Source: Xylocopa sonorina
Lineage: Eukaryota > Arthropoda > Insecta > Hymenoptera > Apidae
Reading direction: 5' to 3'
Assembly: GCF_050948175.1 (NCBI RefSeq)
Contig: NW_027490471.1
Location: forward strand, 62,001-126,000
Length of the DNA stretch: 64,000 nt
The notes under the pieces were generated by a model. The model did not search any database. It was not told the DNA's origin and saw nothing but the letters and a program-made list of their open reading frames with translations. Shown here one piece after another: positions 34,801 to 48,660 of the stretch (position 1 is the first letter of the stretch; each line of letters opens with the position of its first letter). The position numbers were made by a program, and so were the translations under genes.

Positions 34801-37686
34801 TGAATCGTTGACGAGGAATGCATAACACTTCGCAATGAATATTATATCTTATCATGAAACATAGATATGAGATGCAATATCTCGTTCTATGAAGCATTTG
34901 AACTCTATTGCTTCGATACGTAGACATCTGCAAACGCTATTTCCTTGCAAAGAAGTGTTGCATTTACATTCATTTGAAGTGTAGACGAGGAATACATAAC
35001 ACTTCGCAAATCATATTATATTTTACCATGAAACATTGAAATGAGATGCGATATGGCGTTTTAAGAAGCATTAGAACATTACTGCTACGATAGGTAGACA
35101 TTTGCAAACGCTATTTCCTTGCAAGGAAGTGTCGCATTCACATTCATTTGAAGTGTAGACGAGGAATACATAACACTTCGCAAATCATATTATATCTTAC
35201 CATGAAACATTGAAATGAGATGCGATATCGCGTTTTAAGAATCATAAGATCTCTATTGTTACGATACGTAGACATCTGCAAACGCTATTTCCTTGCAAGG
35301 AAGTGTCGCATTTACGTTCATTTGAATCGTTGACGAGGAATGCATAACACTTCGCAATGAATATTATATCTTATCATGAAACATAGATATGAGATGCAAT
35401 ATCTCGTTTTATGAAGCATTTGAACTCTATTGCTTCGATACGTAGACATCTGCAAACGCTATTTCCTTGCAAAGAAGTGTTGCATTTACATTCATTTGAA
35501 GTGTAGACGAGGAATACATAACACTTCGCGAATCATATTATATCTTACCATAAAACATTGAAATGAGATGAGATATCGCGTTTTAAGAAGCATTTGAACT
35601 CTATTGCTTCGATACGTAGACATCTGCAAACGCTATTTCCTTGCAAGGAAGTGTCGCATTTACATTCATTTGAAGTGTAGAAGAGGAATACATAACACTT
35701 CGCAAATCATATTATATCTTACCATGAAACATTGAAATGAGGTGCGGTATCGCGTTTTAAGGAGCATTTGAACTCTATTGCTTCGATACGTAGACATCTG
35801 CAAACGCTATTTCCTTGCAAGGAAGTGTCGCATTTACATTCATTTGAAGTGTAGACGAGGAATACATAACACTTCGCAAATCATATTATATCTTACCATG
35901 AAACATTGAAATGAGATGCGATATCGCGTTTTAAGAATCATAAGAACTCTATTGTTACGATACGTAGACATCTGCAAACGCTATTTCCTTGCAAGGAAGT
36001 GTCGCATTTACGTTCATTTGAATCGTAGACGAGGAATGCATAACACTTCGCAATGAATATTATATCTTATCTTGAAACATAGATATGAGATGCGATATCG
36101 CGTTTTAAGAATCATATGAACTCTATTGTTACGATACGTAGACATCTGCAAACGCTATTTCCTTGCAAGGAAGTGTCGCATTTACGTTCATTTGAATCGT
36201 TGACGAGGAATGCATAACACTTCGCAATGAATATTATATCTTATCATGAAACATAGATATGAGATGCAATATCTCGTTTCATGAAGCATTTGAACTCTAT
36301 TGCTTCGATACGTAGACATCTGCAAACGCTATTTCCTTGCAAAGAAGTGTTGCATTTACATTCATTTGAAGTGTAGACGAGGAATACATAACACTTCGCA
36401 AATCATATTATATCTTACCATGAAACATTGAAATGAGATGCGATATCGCGTTTCAAGAAGCATTAGAACATTACTGCTACGATAGGTAGACATTTGCAAA
36501 CGCTATTTCCTTGCAAGGAAGTGTCGCATTCACATTCATTTGAAGTGTAGACGAGGAATACATAACACTTCGCAAATCATATTATATCTTACCATGAAAC
36601 ATTGAAATGAGATGCGATATCGCGTTTTATGAATCATAAGAACTCTATTGTTACGATACGTAGACATCTGCAAACGCTATTTCCTTGCAAGGAAGTGTCG
36701 CATTTACATTCACTTGAAGTGCAGACGAGGAATACATAACACTTCGCAAATCATATTATATCTTACCATGAAACATTGAAATGAGATGCGATATCGCGTC
36801 TTAAGAAGCATTACAACATTACTGCTACGATAGGTAGACATTTGCAAACGCTATTTCCATGCAAGGAAGTGTCGCATTCACTTCCATTTGAAGTGTAGAT
36901 GAGGAATACATAACACTTCGCAAATCATATTATATCTTACCATGAAACATTGAAATGAGATGCGATATCGCGTTTTAAGAAGCATTTGAACTCTATTGCT
37001 TCGATACGTAGACATCTGCAAACGCTATTTCCTTGCGAGGAAGTGTCGCATTTACATTCATTTGAAGTGTAGACGAGGAATACATAACACTTCGCAAATC
37101 ATATTATATCCTACCATGAAACATTGAAATGAGATGCGATATCGCGTTTTAAGAAGCATTTGAACTCTATTGCTTCGATACGTAGACATCTGCAAACGCT
37201 ATTTCCTTGCAAGGAAGTGTAGCACTTACATTCATTTGAAGTGTAGACGAGGAATACATGATACTTCGCAAATCATATTATATCTTACCACGAAACATAG
37301 AAATGAGATGCGATATCGCGTTTTAAGAAGCATTTGAACTCTATTGCTTCGATACGTGGACATCAGCAAACGCTATTTCCTTGCAAGGAAGTGTCGCATT
37401 TACATTCATTTGAAGTGTAGACGAGGAATACATAACACTTCGCAAATCATATTATATCTTACCATGAAACATAGAAATGAGATCCGATATCGCGTTGTAA
37501 GAATCATAAGAACTCTATTGCTACGATACGTAGACATCTGCAAACGCTATTTCCTTGCAGGGAAGTGTCGCATTTACATTCATTTGAAGTGTAGACGAGG
37601 AATACATGACACTTCGCAAATCATATTATATCTTACCATGAAACGTAGAAATGTGATGCGATATCGCGTTTTAAGAATCATAAGAA
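31891..37686. repeat. Satellite block after the insertion, incl. 348-bp dimers
   Basis: The first monomers carry the markers of the end and beginning of the 3479-bp HOR unit ('ccttggaaggaag' near 31987, 'catttcatgaag'-type B monomer, 'acttcgaaaatc', 'accatggaac'), with some monomers skipped. About 33030-34380 duplicates 29530-30710 with one extra monomer around 33310-33480. From about 34440 to 35560 a B monomer alternates with common monomers, giving 348-bp spacing (34448 to 34796). 35700-37686 mixes B and common monomers like those near 3300-4000 and 9000-9500. Confidence 0.7.
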
Positions 37687-40600
37687 CCCTATTGCTACGA
37701 TACGTCGACATCTGCAAACGCTATTTCCTTGCAAGGAAGTGTCGCATTTACATTCACTTGAAGTGTAGACGAGGAATACATAACACTTCGCAAATCATAT
37801 TATATCTTACCGTGAAACATTGAAATGAGATGCGATATCGCGTCTTAAGAAGCATTACAACATTACTGCTACGATAGGTAGACATTTGCAAACGCTATTT
37901 CCATGCAAGGAAGTGTCGCATTCACTTCCATTTGAAGTGTAGACGAGGAATACATAACACTTCGCAAATCATATTATATCTTACCATGAAACATTGAAAT
38001 GAGATGCGATATCGCGTTTTAAGAATCATAAGAACTCTATTGTTACGATACGTAGACATCTGCAAACGCTATTTCCTTGCAAGGAAGAGTCGCATTTACG
38101 TTCATTTGAATCGTAGACGAGGGATGCATAACACTTCGCAATGAATATTATAAATTATCATGAAACATAGATATGAGATGCAATATCTCGTTTTAAGAAG
38201 CATTTGGACTCTATTGCTTCAATACGTAGACATCTGCAAACGCTATTTCCTTGCAAAGAAGTGTCGCATTTACATTCATTTGAAGTGTAGACGAGGAATA
38301 CATAACACTTCGCAAATCATATTATATCTTACCATGAAACATAGAAATGAGATGCGATATCGCGTTTTAAGAAGCACTAGAACTCTATTGCTACGATACC
38401 TAGACATCTGCAAACGCTATTTCCTTGCAAGGAAGTGTCACATTTACATTCATTTGAAGTGCAGACGAGGAATACATAACACTTCGCAAATCATATTATA
38501 TCTTACCATGAAACATAGAAATGAGATGCGTTATCGCGTTTTAAGAAGCATCAGAAATCCATTGCTACGATACGTAGGCATCTGCAAACGCTATTTCCTT
38601 GCAAGAAAGTGTCGCATTTACATTCATTTGAAGTGTAGACGAGGAATACATAACACTTCGTAAACCATATTATATCTTACCATGAAACATAGAAATGAGA
38701 TCCGATATCGCGTTTTAAGAATCATAAGAACTCTATTGTTACGATACGTAGACATCTGCAAACGCTATTTCCTTGCAAGGAAGTGTCGCATTTACGTTCA
38801 TTTGAATCGTAGACGAGGGATGCATAACACTTCGCAATGAATATTATAAATTATCATGAAACATAGATATGAGATGCAATATCTCGTTTTAAGAAGCATT
38901 TGGACTCTATTGCTTCAATACGTAGACATCTGCAAACGCTATTTCCTTGCAAGGAAGTGTCGCATTTACATTCATTTGAAGTGTAGACGAGGAATACATA
39001 ACACTTCGCAAATCATATTATATCTTACCATGAAACATAGAAATGAGATCCGATATCGCGTTGTAAAAATCTTAAGAACTCTATTTCTACGATACGTAGA
39101 TATCTGCAAACGCTATTTCCTTGCAGGGAAGTGTCGCATTTACATTCATTTGAAGTGTAGACGAGGAATACATGACACTTCGCAAATCATATTATATCTT
39201 ACCATGAAAAGTAGAAATGAGATGCGATATAGCGTTTTAAGAATCATAAGAACTCTATTGCTACGATACGTGGACATCTGCAAACGCTATTTCCTTGCAA
39301 GGAAGTGTCGCATTTACATTCATTTGAAGTGTTTACGAGGAATACATGATACTTCGCAAATCATATTATATCTTACCATGAAACATAGAAATGAGATGCG
39401 ATATCGCGTTTTAAGAAGCATTAGAACATTACTGCTACGATAGGTAGACATTTGCAAACGCTATTTCCTTGCAAGGAAGTGTCGCATTCACATTCATTTG
39501 AAGTGTAGACGAGGAATACATAACACTTCGCAAATCATATTATATCTTACCATGAAACATAGAAATGGGATGCGATATCGCGTTTTAAGAAGCATTAGAA
39601 CTCTAATGCTACGATACGTAGACATCTGCAAACGCTATTTCCTAGCGAGGAAGTGTCGCGTTTGCATTCATTTGAAGTGTAGACGAGGAACACATAACAC
39701 TCCGCAAATCATATCATATCTTACCATGAAACATAGAAATGAGATGCGATATCGCGTTTTAAGAACCATAAGAACTCTACTGCTACGATACGTAGACATC
39801 TGCAATCGCTATTTCCTTGCAAAGAAGTGTCGCATTTACATTCATTTGAAGTGTAGACGAGGAATACATAACACTTCGCAAATCATATTATATCTTACCA
39901 TGAAACATAGAAATGAGATGCGATATCGCGTTTTAAGAAGCATTAGAACTCTATTGCTACGATACGTAGACATCTGCAATCGCCATTTCCTTGCAACGAA
40001 GTGTCGCATTTACTTTCATTTGAATCGTAGACGAGGAATACATAACACTTCGCAATGAATATTATATCTTATCTTGAAACATAGATATGAGATGCGATAT
40101 CGCGTTTTAAGAATCATAAGAACTCTATTGCTTCGATACGTAGACATCTGCAAACGCTATTTCCTTGCAAGGAAGTGTCGCATTTACATTTATTTGAATC
40201 GTAGACGAGGAATACATAACACTTCGCAAATCATATTATATCTTACCATGAAACATAGAAATGAGATGCGATATCGCGTTTTAAGAATCATATGAACTCT
40301 ATTGCTACGATACGTAGACATCTGCAAACGCTATTTCCTTGCAAGGAAGTGTCGCATTTACATTCATTTGAATTGTAGACGAGGAATACATAACACTTCG
40401 CAAATCATATTATATCTTACCATGAAACATAGAAATGAGATCCGATATCGCGTTGTAAGAATCATAAGAACTCTATTGCTACGATACGTAGACATCTGCA
40501 AACGCTATTTCCTTGCAAGGAAGTGTCGCATTTACGTTCATTTGAATCGTTGACGAGGAATGCATAACACTTCGCAATGAATATTATATCTTATCATGAA

Positions 40601-41340
40601 ACATAGATATGAGATGCAATATCTCGTTTTAAGAAGCATTTCAACTCTATTGCTTCGATACGTCGACATCTGCAAACGCTATTTCCTTGCAAGGAAGTGT
40701 CGCATTTACATTCATTTGAAGTGTAGACGAGGAAGACATAAGACTTCGCAAATCATATAATATCTTACCATGAAACGTAGAAATGAGATGCAATATCTCG
40801 TTTTAAGAAGCATTTGGACTCTATTGCTTCAATACGTAGACATCTGCAAACGCTATTTCCTTGCAAGGAAGTGTCGCATTTACATTCATTTGAAGTGTAG
40901 ACGAGGAATACATAACACTTCGCAAATCATATTATATCTTACCATGAAACATAGAAATGAGATCCGATATCGCGTTGTAAGAATCATAAGAACTCTATTG
41001 CTACGATACGTAGACATCTGCAAACGCTATTTCCTTGCAGGGAAGTGTCGCATTTACATTCATTTGAAGTGTAGACGAGGAATACATGACACTTCGCAAA
41101 TCATATTATATCTTACCATGAAACGTAGAAATGAGATGCGATATAGCGTTTTAAGAATCATAAGAACTCTATTGCTACGATACGTCGACATCTGCAAACG
41201 CTATTTCCTTGCAAGGAAGTGTCGCATTTACATTCACTTGAAGTGTAGACGAGGAATACATGACACTTCGCAAATCATATTATATCTTACCATGAAACGT
41301 AGAAATGAGATGCGATATAGCGTTTTAAGAATCATAAGAA
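37687..41340. repeat. 21-monomer HOR, copy R1 (3654 bp)
   Basis: The unit starting 'ccctattgctacgatacgtc' at 37687 recurs at 41341, an offset of 3654 bp (21 x 174). After one monomer is lost in R2 (between about 41870 and 42050) the offset becomes 3480 bp, as seen for 38856 to 42336 and 39498 to 42978. Rare shared markers are 'gtaaaaatcttaag', 'tgtttacgagg', 'gaacacataacactccgc' and 'aatcgccatttcc'. Confidence 0.85.
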
Positions 41341-44300
41341 CCCTATTGCTACGATACGTCGACATCTGCAAACGCTATTTCCTTGCAAGGAAGTGTCGCA
41401 TTTACATTCACTTGAAGTGTAGACGAGGAATACATAACACTTCGCAAATCATATTATATCTTACCGTGAAACATTGAAATGAGATGCGATATCGCGTCTT
41501 AAGAAGCATTACAACATTACTGCTACGATAGGTAGACATTTGCAAACGCTATTTCCATGCAAGGAAGTGTCGCATTCACTTCCATTTGAAGTGTAGACGA
41601 GGAATACATAACACTTCGCAAATCATATTATATCTTACCATGAAACATTGAAATGAGATGCGATATCGCGTTTTAAGAATCATAAGAACTCTATTGTTAC
41701 GATACGTAGACATCTGCAAACGCTATTTCCTTGCAAGGAAGTGTCGCATTTACGTTCATTTGAATCGTAGACGAGGGATGCATAACACTTCGCAATGAAT
41801 ATTATAAATTATCATGAAACATAGATATGAGATGCAATATCTCGTTTTAAGAAGCATTTGGACTCTATTGCTTCAATACGTAGACATCTGCAAACGCTAT
41901 TTCCTTGCAAGGAAGTGTCACATTTACATTCATTTGAAGTGCAGACGAGGAATACATAACACTTCGCAAATCATATTATATCTTACCATGAAACATGGAA
42001 ATGAGATGCGTTATCGCGTTTTAAGAAGCATCAGAAATCCATTGCTACGATACGTAGGCATCTGCAAACGCTATTTCCTTGCAAGAAAGTGTCGCATTTA
42101 CATTCATTTGAAGTGTAGACGAGGAATACATAACACTTCGTAAACCATATTATATCTTACCATGAAACATAGAAATGAGATCCGATATCGCGTTTTAAGA
42201 ATCATAAGAACTCTATTGTTACGATACGTAGACATCTGCAAACGCTATTTCCTTGCAAGGAAGTGTCGCATTTACGTTCATTTGAATCGTAGACGAGGGA
42301 TGCATAACACTTCGCAATGAATATTATAAATTATCATGAAACATAGATATGAGATGCAATATCTCGTTTTAAGAAGCATTTGGACTCTATTGCTTCAATA
42401 CGTAGACATCTGCAAACGCTATTTCCTTGCAAGGAAGTGTCGCATTTACATTCATTTGAAGTGTAGACGAGGAATACATAACACTTCGCAAATCATATTA
42501 TATCTTACCATGAAACATAGAAATGAGATCCGATATCGCGTTGTAAAAATCTTAAGAACTCTATTTCTACGATACGTAGATATCTGCAAACGCTATTTCC
42601 TTGCAGGGAAGTGTCGCATTTACATTCATTTGAAGTGTAGACGAGGAATACATGACACTTCGCAAATCATATTATATCTTACCATGAAAAGTAGAAATGA
42701 GATGCGATATAGCGTTTTAAGAATCATAAGAACTCTATTGCTACGATACGTGGACATCTGCAAACGCTATTTCCTTGCAAGGAAGTGTCGCATTTACATT
42801 CATTTGAAGTGTTTACGAGGAATACATGATACTTCGCAAATCATATTATATCTTACCATGAAACATAGAAATGAGATGCGATATCGCGTTTTAAGAAGCA
42901 TTAGAACATTACTGCTACGATAGGTAGACATTTGCAAACGCTATTTCCTTGCAAGGAAGTGTCGCATTCACATTCATTTGAAGTGTAGACGAGGAATACA
43001 TAACACTTCGCAAATCATATTATATCTTACCATGAAACATAGAAATGGGATGCGATATCGCGTTTTAAGAAGCATTAGAACTCTAATGCTACGATACGTA
43101 GACATCTGCAAACGCTATTTCCTAGCGAGGAAGTGTCGCGTTTGCATTCATTTGAAGTGTAGACGAGGAACACATAACACTCCGCAAATCATATCATATC
43201 TTACCATGAAACATAGAAATGAGATGCGATATCGCGTTTTAAGAACCATAAGAACTCTACTGCTACGATACGTAGACATCTGCAATCGCTATTTCCTTGC
43301 AAAGAAGTGTCGCATTTACATTCATTTGAAGTGTAGACGAGGAATACATAACACTTCGCAAATCATATTATATCTTACCATGAAACATAGAAATGAGATG
43401 CGATATCGCGTTTTAAGAAGCATTAGAACTCTATTGCTACGATACGTAGACATCTGCAATCGCCATTTCCTTGCAACGAAGTGTCGCATTTACTTTCATT
43501 TGAATCGTAGACGAGGAATACATAACACTTCGCAATGAATATTATATCTTATCTTGAAACATAGATATGAGATGCGATATCGCGTTTTAAGAATCATAAG
43601 AACTCTATTGCTTCGATACGTAGACATCTGCAAACGCTATTTCCTTGCAAGGAAGTGTCGCATTTACATTTATTTGAATCGTAGACGAGGAATACATAAC
43701 ACTTCGCAAATCATATTATATCTTACCATGAAACATAGAAATGAGATGCGATATCGCGTTTTAAGAATCATATGAACTCTATTGCTACGATACGTAGACA
43801 TCTGCAAACGCTATTTCCTTGCAAGGAAGTGTCGCATTTACATTCATTTGAATTGTAGACGAGGAATACATAACACTTCGCAAATCATATTATATCTTAC
43901 CATGAAACATAGAAATGAGATCCGATATCGCGTTGTAAGAATCATAAGAACTCTATTGCTACGATACGTAGACATCTGCAAACGCTATTTCCTTGCGAGG
44001 AAGTGTCGCATTTACGTTCATTTGAATCGTTGACGAGGAATGCATAACACTTCGCAATGAATATTATATCTTATCATGAAACATAGATATGAGATGCAAT
44101 ATCTCGTTTTAAGAAGCATTTCAACTCTATTGCTTCGATACGTCGACATCTGCAAACGCTATTTCCTTGCAAGGAAGTGTCGCATTTACATTCATTTGAA
44201 GTGTAGACGAGGAATACATAACACTTCGCAAATCATATTATATCTTACCATGAAACATAGAAATGAGATCCGATATCGCGTTGTAAGAATCATAAGAACT

Positions 44301-44619
44301 CTATTGCTACGATACGTAGACATCTGCAAACGCTATTTCCTTGCAGGGAAGTGTCGCATTTACATTCATTTGAAGTGTAGACGAGGAATACATGACACTT
44401 CGCAAATCATATTATATCTTACCATGAAACGTAGAAATGAGATGCGATATAGCGTTTTAAGAATCATAAGAACTCTATTGCTACGATACGTCGACATCTG
44501 CAAACGCTATTTCCTTGCAAGGAAGTGTCGCATTTACATTCACTTGAAGTGTAGACGAGGAATACATAACACTTCGCAAATCAGATTATATCTTACCATG
44601 AAACATTGAAATGAGATGC
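41341..44619. repeat. 20-monomer HOR, copy R2
   Basis: This copy is near-identical to R1 but lacks one monomer near its start and is joined to R3 at about 44620. Its 42978-44033 segment matches R1 39498-40553 almost base for base. Confidence 0.82.
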
Positions 44620-46535
44620 GATATCGCGTTTTAAGAATCATAAGAACTCTATTGTTACGATACGCAGACATCTGCAAACGCTATTTCCTTGCAAGGAAGT
44701 GTCGCATTTACGTTCATTTGAATCGTAGACGAGGGATGCATAACACTTCGCAATGAATATTATAAATTATCATGAAACATAGATATGAGATGCAATATCT
44801 CGTTTTAAGAAGCATTTGGACTCTATTGCTTCAATACGTAGACATCTGCAAACGCTATTTCCTTGCAAGGAAGTGTCGCATTTACATTCATTTGAAGTGT
44901 AGACGAGGAATACATAACACTTCGCAAATCATATTATATCTTACCATGAAACATAGAAATGAGATCCGATATCGCGTTGTAAAAATCTTAAGAACTCTAT
45001 TTCTACGATACGTAGATATCTGCAAACGCTATTTCCTTGCAGGGAAGTGTCGCATTTACATTCATTTGAAGTGTAGACGAGGAATACATGATACTTCGCA
45101 AATCATATTATATCTTACCATGAAACATAGAAATGAGATGCGATATCGCGTTTTAAGAAGCATTAGAACATTACTGCTACGATAGGTAGACATTTGCAAA
45201 CGCTATTTCCTTGCAAGGAAGTGTCGCATTCACATTCATTTGAAGTGTAGACGAGGAATACATAACACTTCGCAAATCATATTATATCTTACCATGAAAC
45301 ATAGAAATGGGATGCGATATCGCGTTTTAAGAAGCATTAGAACTCTAATGCTACGATACGTAGACATCTGCAAACGCTATTTCCTAGCGAGGAAGTGTCG
45401 CGTTTGCATTCATTTGAAGTGTAGACGAGGAACACATAACACTCCGCAAATCATATCATATCTTACCATGAAACATAGAAATGAGATGCGATATCGCGTT
45501 TTAAGAACCATAAGAACTCTACTGCTACGATACGTAGACATCTGCAATCGCTATTTCCTTGCAAAGAAGTGTCGCATTTACATTCATTTGAAGTGTAGAC
45601 GAGGAATACATAACACTTCGCAAATCATATTATATCTTACCATGAAACATAGAAATGAGATGCGATATCGCGTTTTAAGAAGCATTAGAACTCTATTGCT
45701 ACGATACGTAGACATCTGCAATCGCCATTTCCTTGCAACGAAGTGTCGCATTTACTTTCATTTGAATCGTAGACGAGGAATACATAACACTTCGCAATGA
45801 ATATTATATCTTATCTTGAAACATAGATATGAGATGCGATATCGCGTTTTAAGAATCATAAGAACTCTATTGCTTCGATACGTAGACATCTGCAAACGCT
45901 ATTTCCTTGCAAGGAAGTGTCGCATTTACATTTATTTGAATCGTAGACGAGGAATACATAACACTTCGCAAATCATATTATATCTTACCATGAAACATAG
46001 AAATGAGATGCGATATCGCGTTTTAAGAATCATATGAACTCTATTGCTACGATACGTAGACATCTGCAAACGCTATTTCCTTGCAAGGAAGTGTCGCATT
46101 TACATTCATTTGAATTGTAGACGAGGAATACATAACACTTCGCAAATCATATTATATCTTACCATGAAACATAGAAATGAGATCCGATATCGCGTTGTAA
46201 GAATCATAAGAACTCTATTGCTACGATACGTAGACATCTGCAAACGCTATTTCCTTGCAAGGAAGTGTCGCATTTACGTTCATTTGAATCGTTGACGAGG
46301 AATGCATAACACTTCGCAATGAATATTATATCTTATCATGAAACATAGATATGAGATGCAATATCTCGTTTTAAGAAGCATTTCAACTCTATTGCTTCGA
46401 TACGTCGACATCTGCAAACGCTATTTCCTTGCAAGGAAGTGTCGCATTTACATTCATTTGAAGTGTAGACGAGGAAGACATAAGACTTCGCAAATCATAT
46501 AATATCTTACCATGAAACGTAGAAATGAGATGCGA
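44620..46535. repeat. Shortened HOR, copy R3
   Basis: The third copy follows R2 at 2436 bp (44772 versus 42336) and, after loss of one more monomer, 2262 bp (45240 versus 42978). Its 45240-46295 segment matches R1 and R2. It diverges from R1 at about 46535. Confidence 0.8.
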
Positions 46536-48660
46536 TATCGCGTTTTAAGAATCATAAGAACTCTATTGCAACGATACGTAGACATCTGCAAACGCTATTT
46601 CCTTGCAAGGAAGTGTCGCATTTACATTCATTTGAATCGTAGACGAGGAATACATAACACTTCGCAAATCATATTATATCTTACCATAAAACATAGAAGT
46701 GAGATGCGATATCGCGTTTTAAGAATCATAAGAACTCTATTGCTACGATACGTAGACATCTGCAAGCGCTATTTCCTAGCGAGGAAGTGTCGCATTTACA
46801 CTCATTTGAATCGTATACGAGGAATGCATAACACTTCGCAATGAATATTATATCTTATCATGAAACATAGATATGAGATGCAATATCTCGTTTTAAGAAT
46901 CATAAGAACTCTATGGCTACGATACGTAGACACCTGCAAACGCTATTTCCTAGCGAGGAAGTGTCGCATTCACATTCATTTGAAGTGCAGACGAGGAATA
47001 CATAACACTTCGCAAGTCATATTATATCCTACCATGAAACATAGAAATGAGATGCGATATCGCGTTTTAAGAAGCATTAGAACTCTACTGCTACGATAGG
47101 TAGACATATGCAAACGCTATTTCCTTGCAAGGAAGTGTCGCATATACATTCATTTGAAGTGTAGACGAGGAATACATCACACTTCGCAAATCATATTATA
47201 TCTTACCATGAAACATTGAAATGAGGTGCGATATCGCGTTTTAGGAAGCATTAGAACTCTATTGCTAGGATACCTAGACAACTGCAAACGCTATTTCCTT
47301 GCAAGGACGTGTCGCATTTACGTTCATTTGAATCATAGACGAGGAATGCATAACACTTCGCAATGAATATTATATCTTATCATGAAACATAAATATGAGA
47401 TGCAATATCTCGTTTTAAGAAGCATTTGAACTCTATTGCTTCGATAAGTAGACATTTGCAAACGCTATTTCCTAGCAAGGAAGTGTCGCATTTACATTCA
47501 TTTGAAGTGTAGACGAGCAATACATAACACTTCGCAAATCATATTATATCTTACCATGAAACATTTAAATGAGGTGCGATATCGCGTTTTAGGAAGCATT
47601 AGAACTCTATTGCTACGATACCAAGACATCTGCAAACGCTATTTCCTTGCAAGGAATTGTCGCATTTACATTCATTTGAATCGTAGACGAGGAATGCATA
47701 ACACTTCGCAATGTATATTGTATCTTATCATGAAACATAGAAATGAGATGCGATATCGCGTTATAAGAATCATAAGAACTCTACTGCTACGATAGGTAGA
47801 CATCTGCAAACGCTATTTCCTTGCAAGGACGTGTCGCATTTACATTCATTTGAATCGTAGACGTGGAATGCATAACACTTCGCAATGAATATTATATCTT
47901 ATCATGAAACATAGATATGAGATGCAATATCTCGTTTTAAGAAGCATTTGAACTCTATTGCTACGATACCTAGACATCTCCAGACACTATTTCCTAGCAT
48001 GGAAGTGTCGCATTTACATTCATTTGAAGTGTAGACGAGGAATATATGACACTTCGCAAATAATATTATATCTTACCATGAAACATAGAAATGAGATTCG
48101 ATATCGCGTTTTAAGAAGCATTAGAACTATATTGCTACGATACGTAGACATCTGCAAGCGCTATTTCCTTGCTAGGAAGTGTCGCATTTTCATTCATTTG
48201 AAGTGTAGACGATGAATACATAACACTTCGCAAATCATGTTATATCTTACCATGAAACATTGAAATGAGATGCGATATCGCGTTTTAAGAAGCATTAGAA
48301 TTCTATCCCTACGATACGTAGACATCTGCAAACGCTATTTCCTTGCAAGGAAGTGTCGCATTTACATTCATTTGAAGTGTAGAAGAGGAATACATAACAC
48401 ATCGCAAATCATATTATACTTTATCATGAAACATAGAAATGAGGAGCGATATGTCGTTTTAAGAAGCATTAGAATTCTATCCCTACGATACGTAGACATC
48501 TGCAAACGCTATTTCCTTGCAAGGAAGTGTCGCATTTACATTCATTTGAAGTGTAGAAGAGGAATACATAACACTTCGCAAATCATATTATATCCTACCA
48601 TGAGACATGCAAATGAGATGCGATATCGCGTTTTAAGAAGCATTAGAACTCAATTGCTAC
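46535..48660. repeat. Heterogeneous satellite monomers
   Basis: Monomers here are more divergent from each other than elsewhere, with odd variants such as 'tctatccctacg', 'cttcgcaatgtatattg' and 'gagacatgcaaatg'. About 47060-47500 resembles 53130-53760 ('catcacacttcgc', 'gctaggatacctagacaac', 'gaatcatagacgagg'). No long HOR is visible inside this stretch. Confidence 0.65.
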
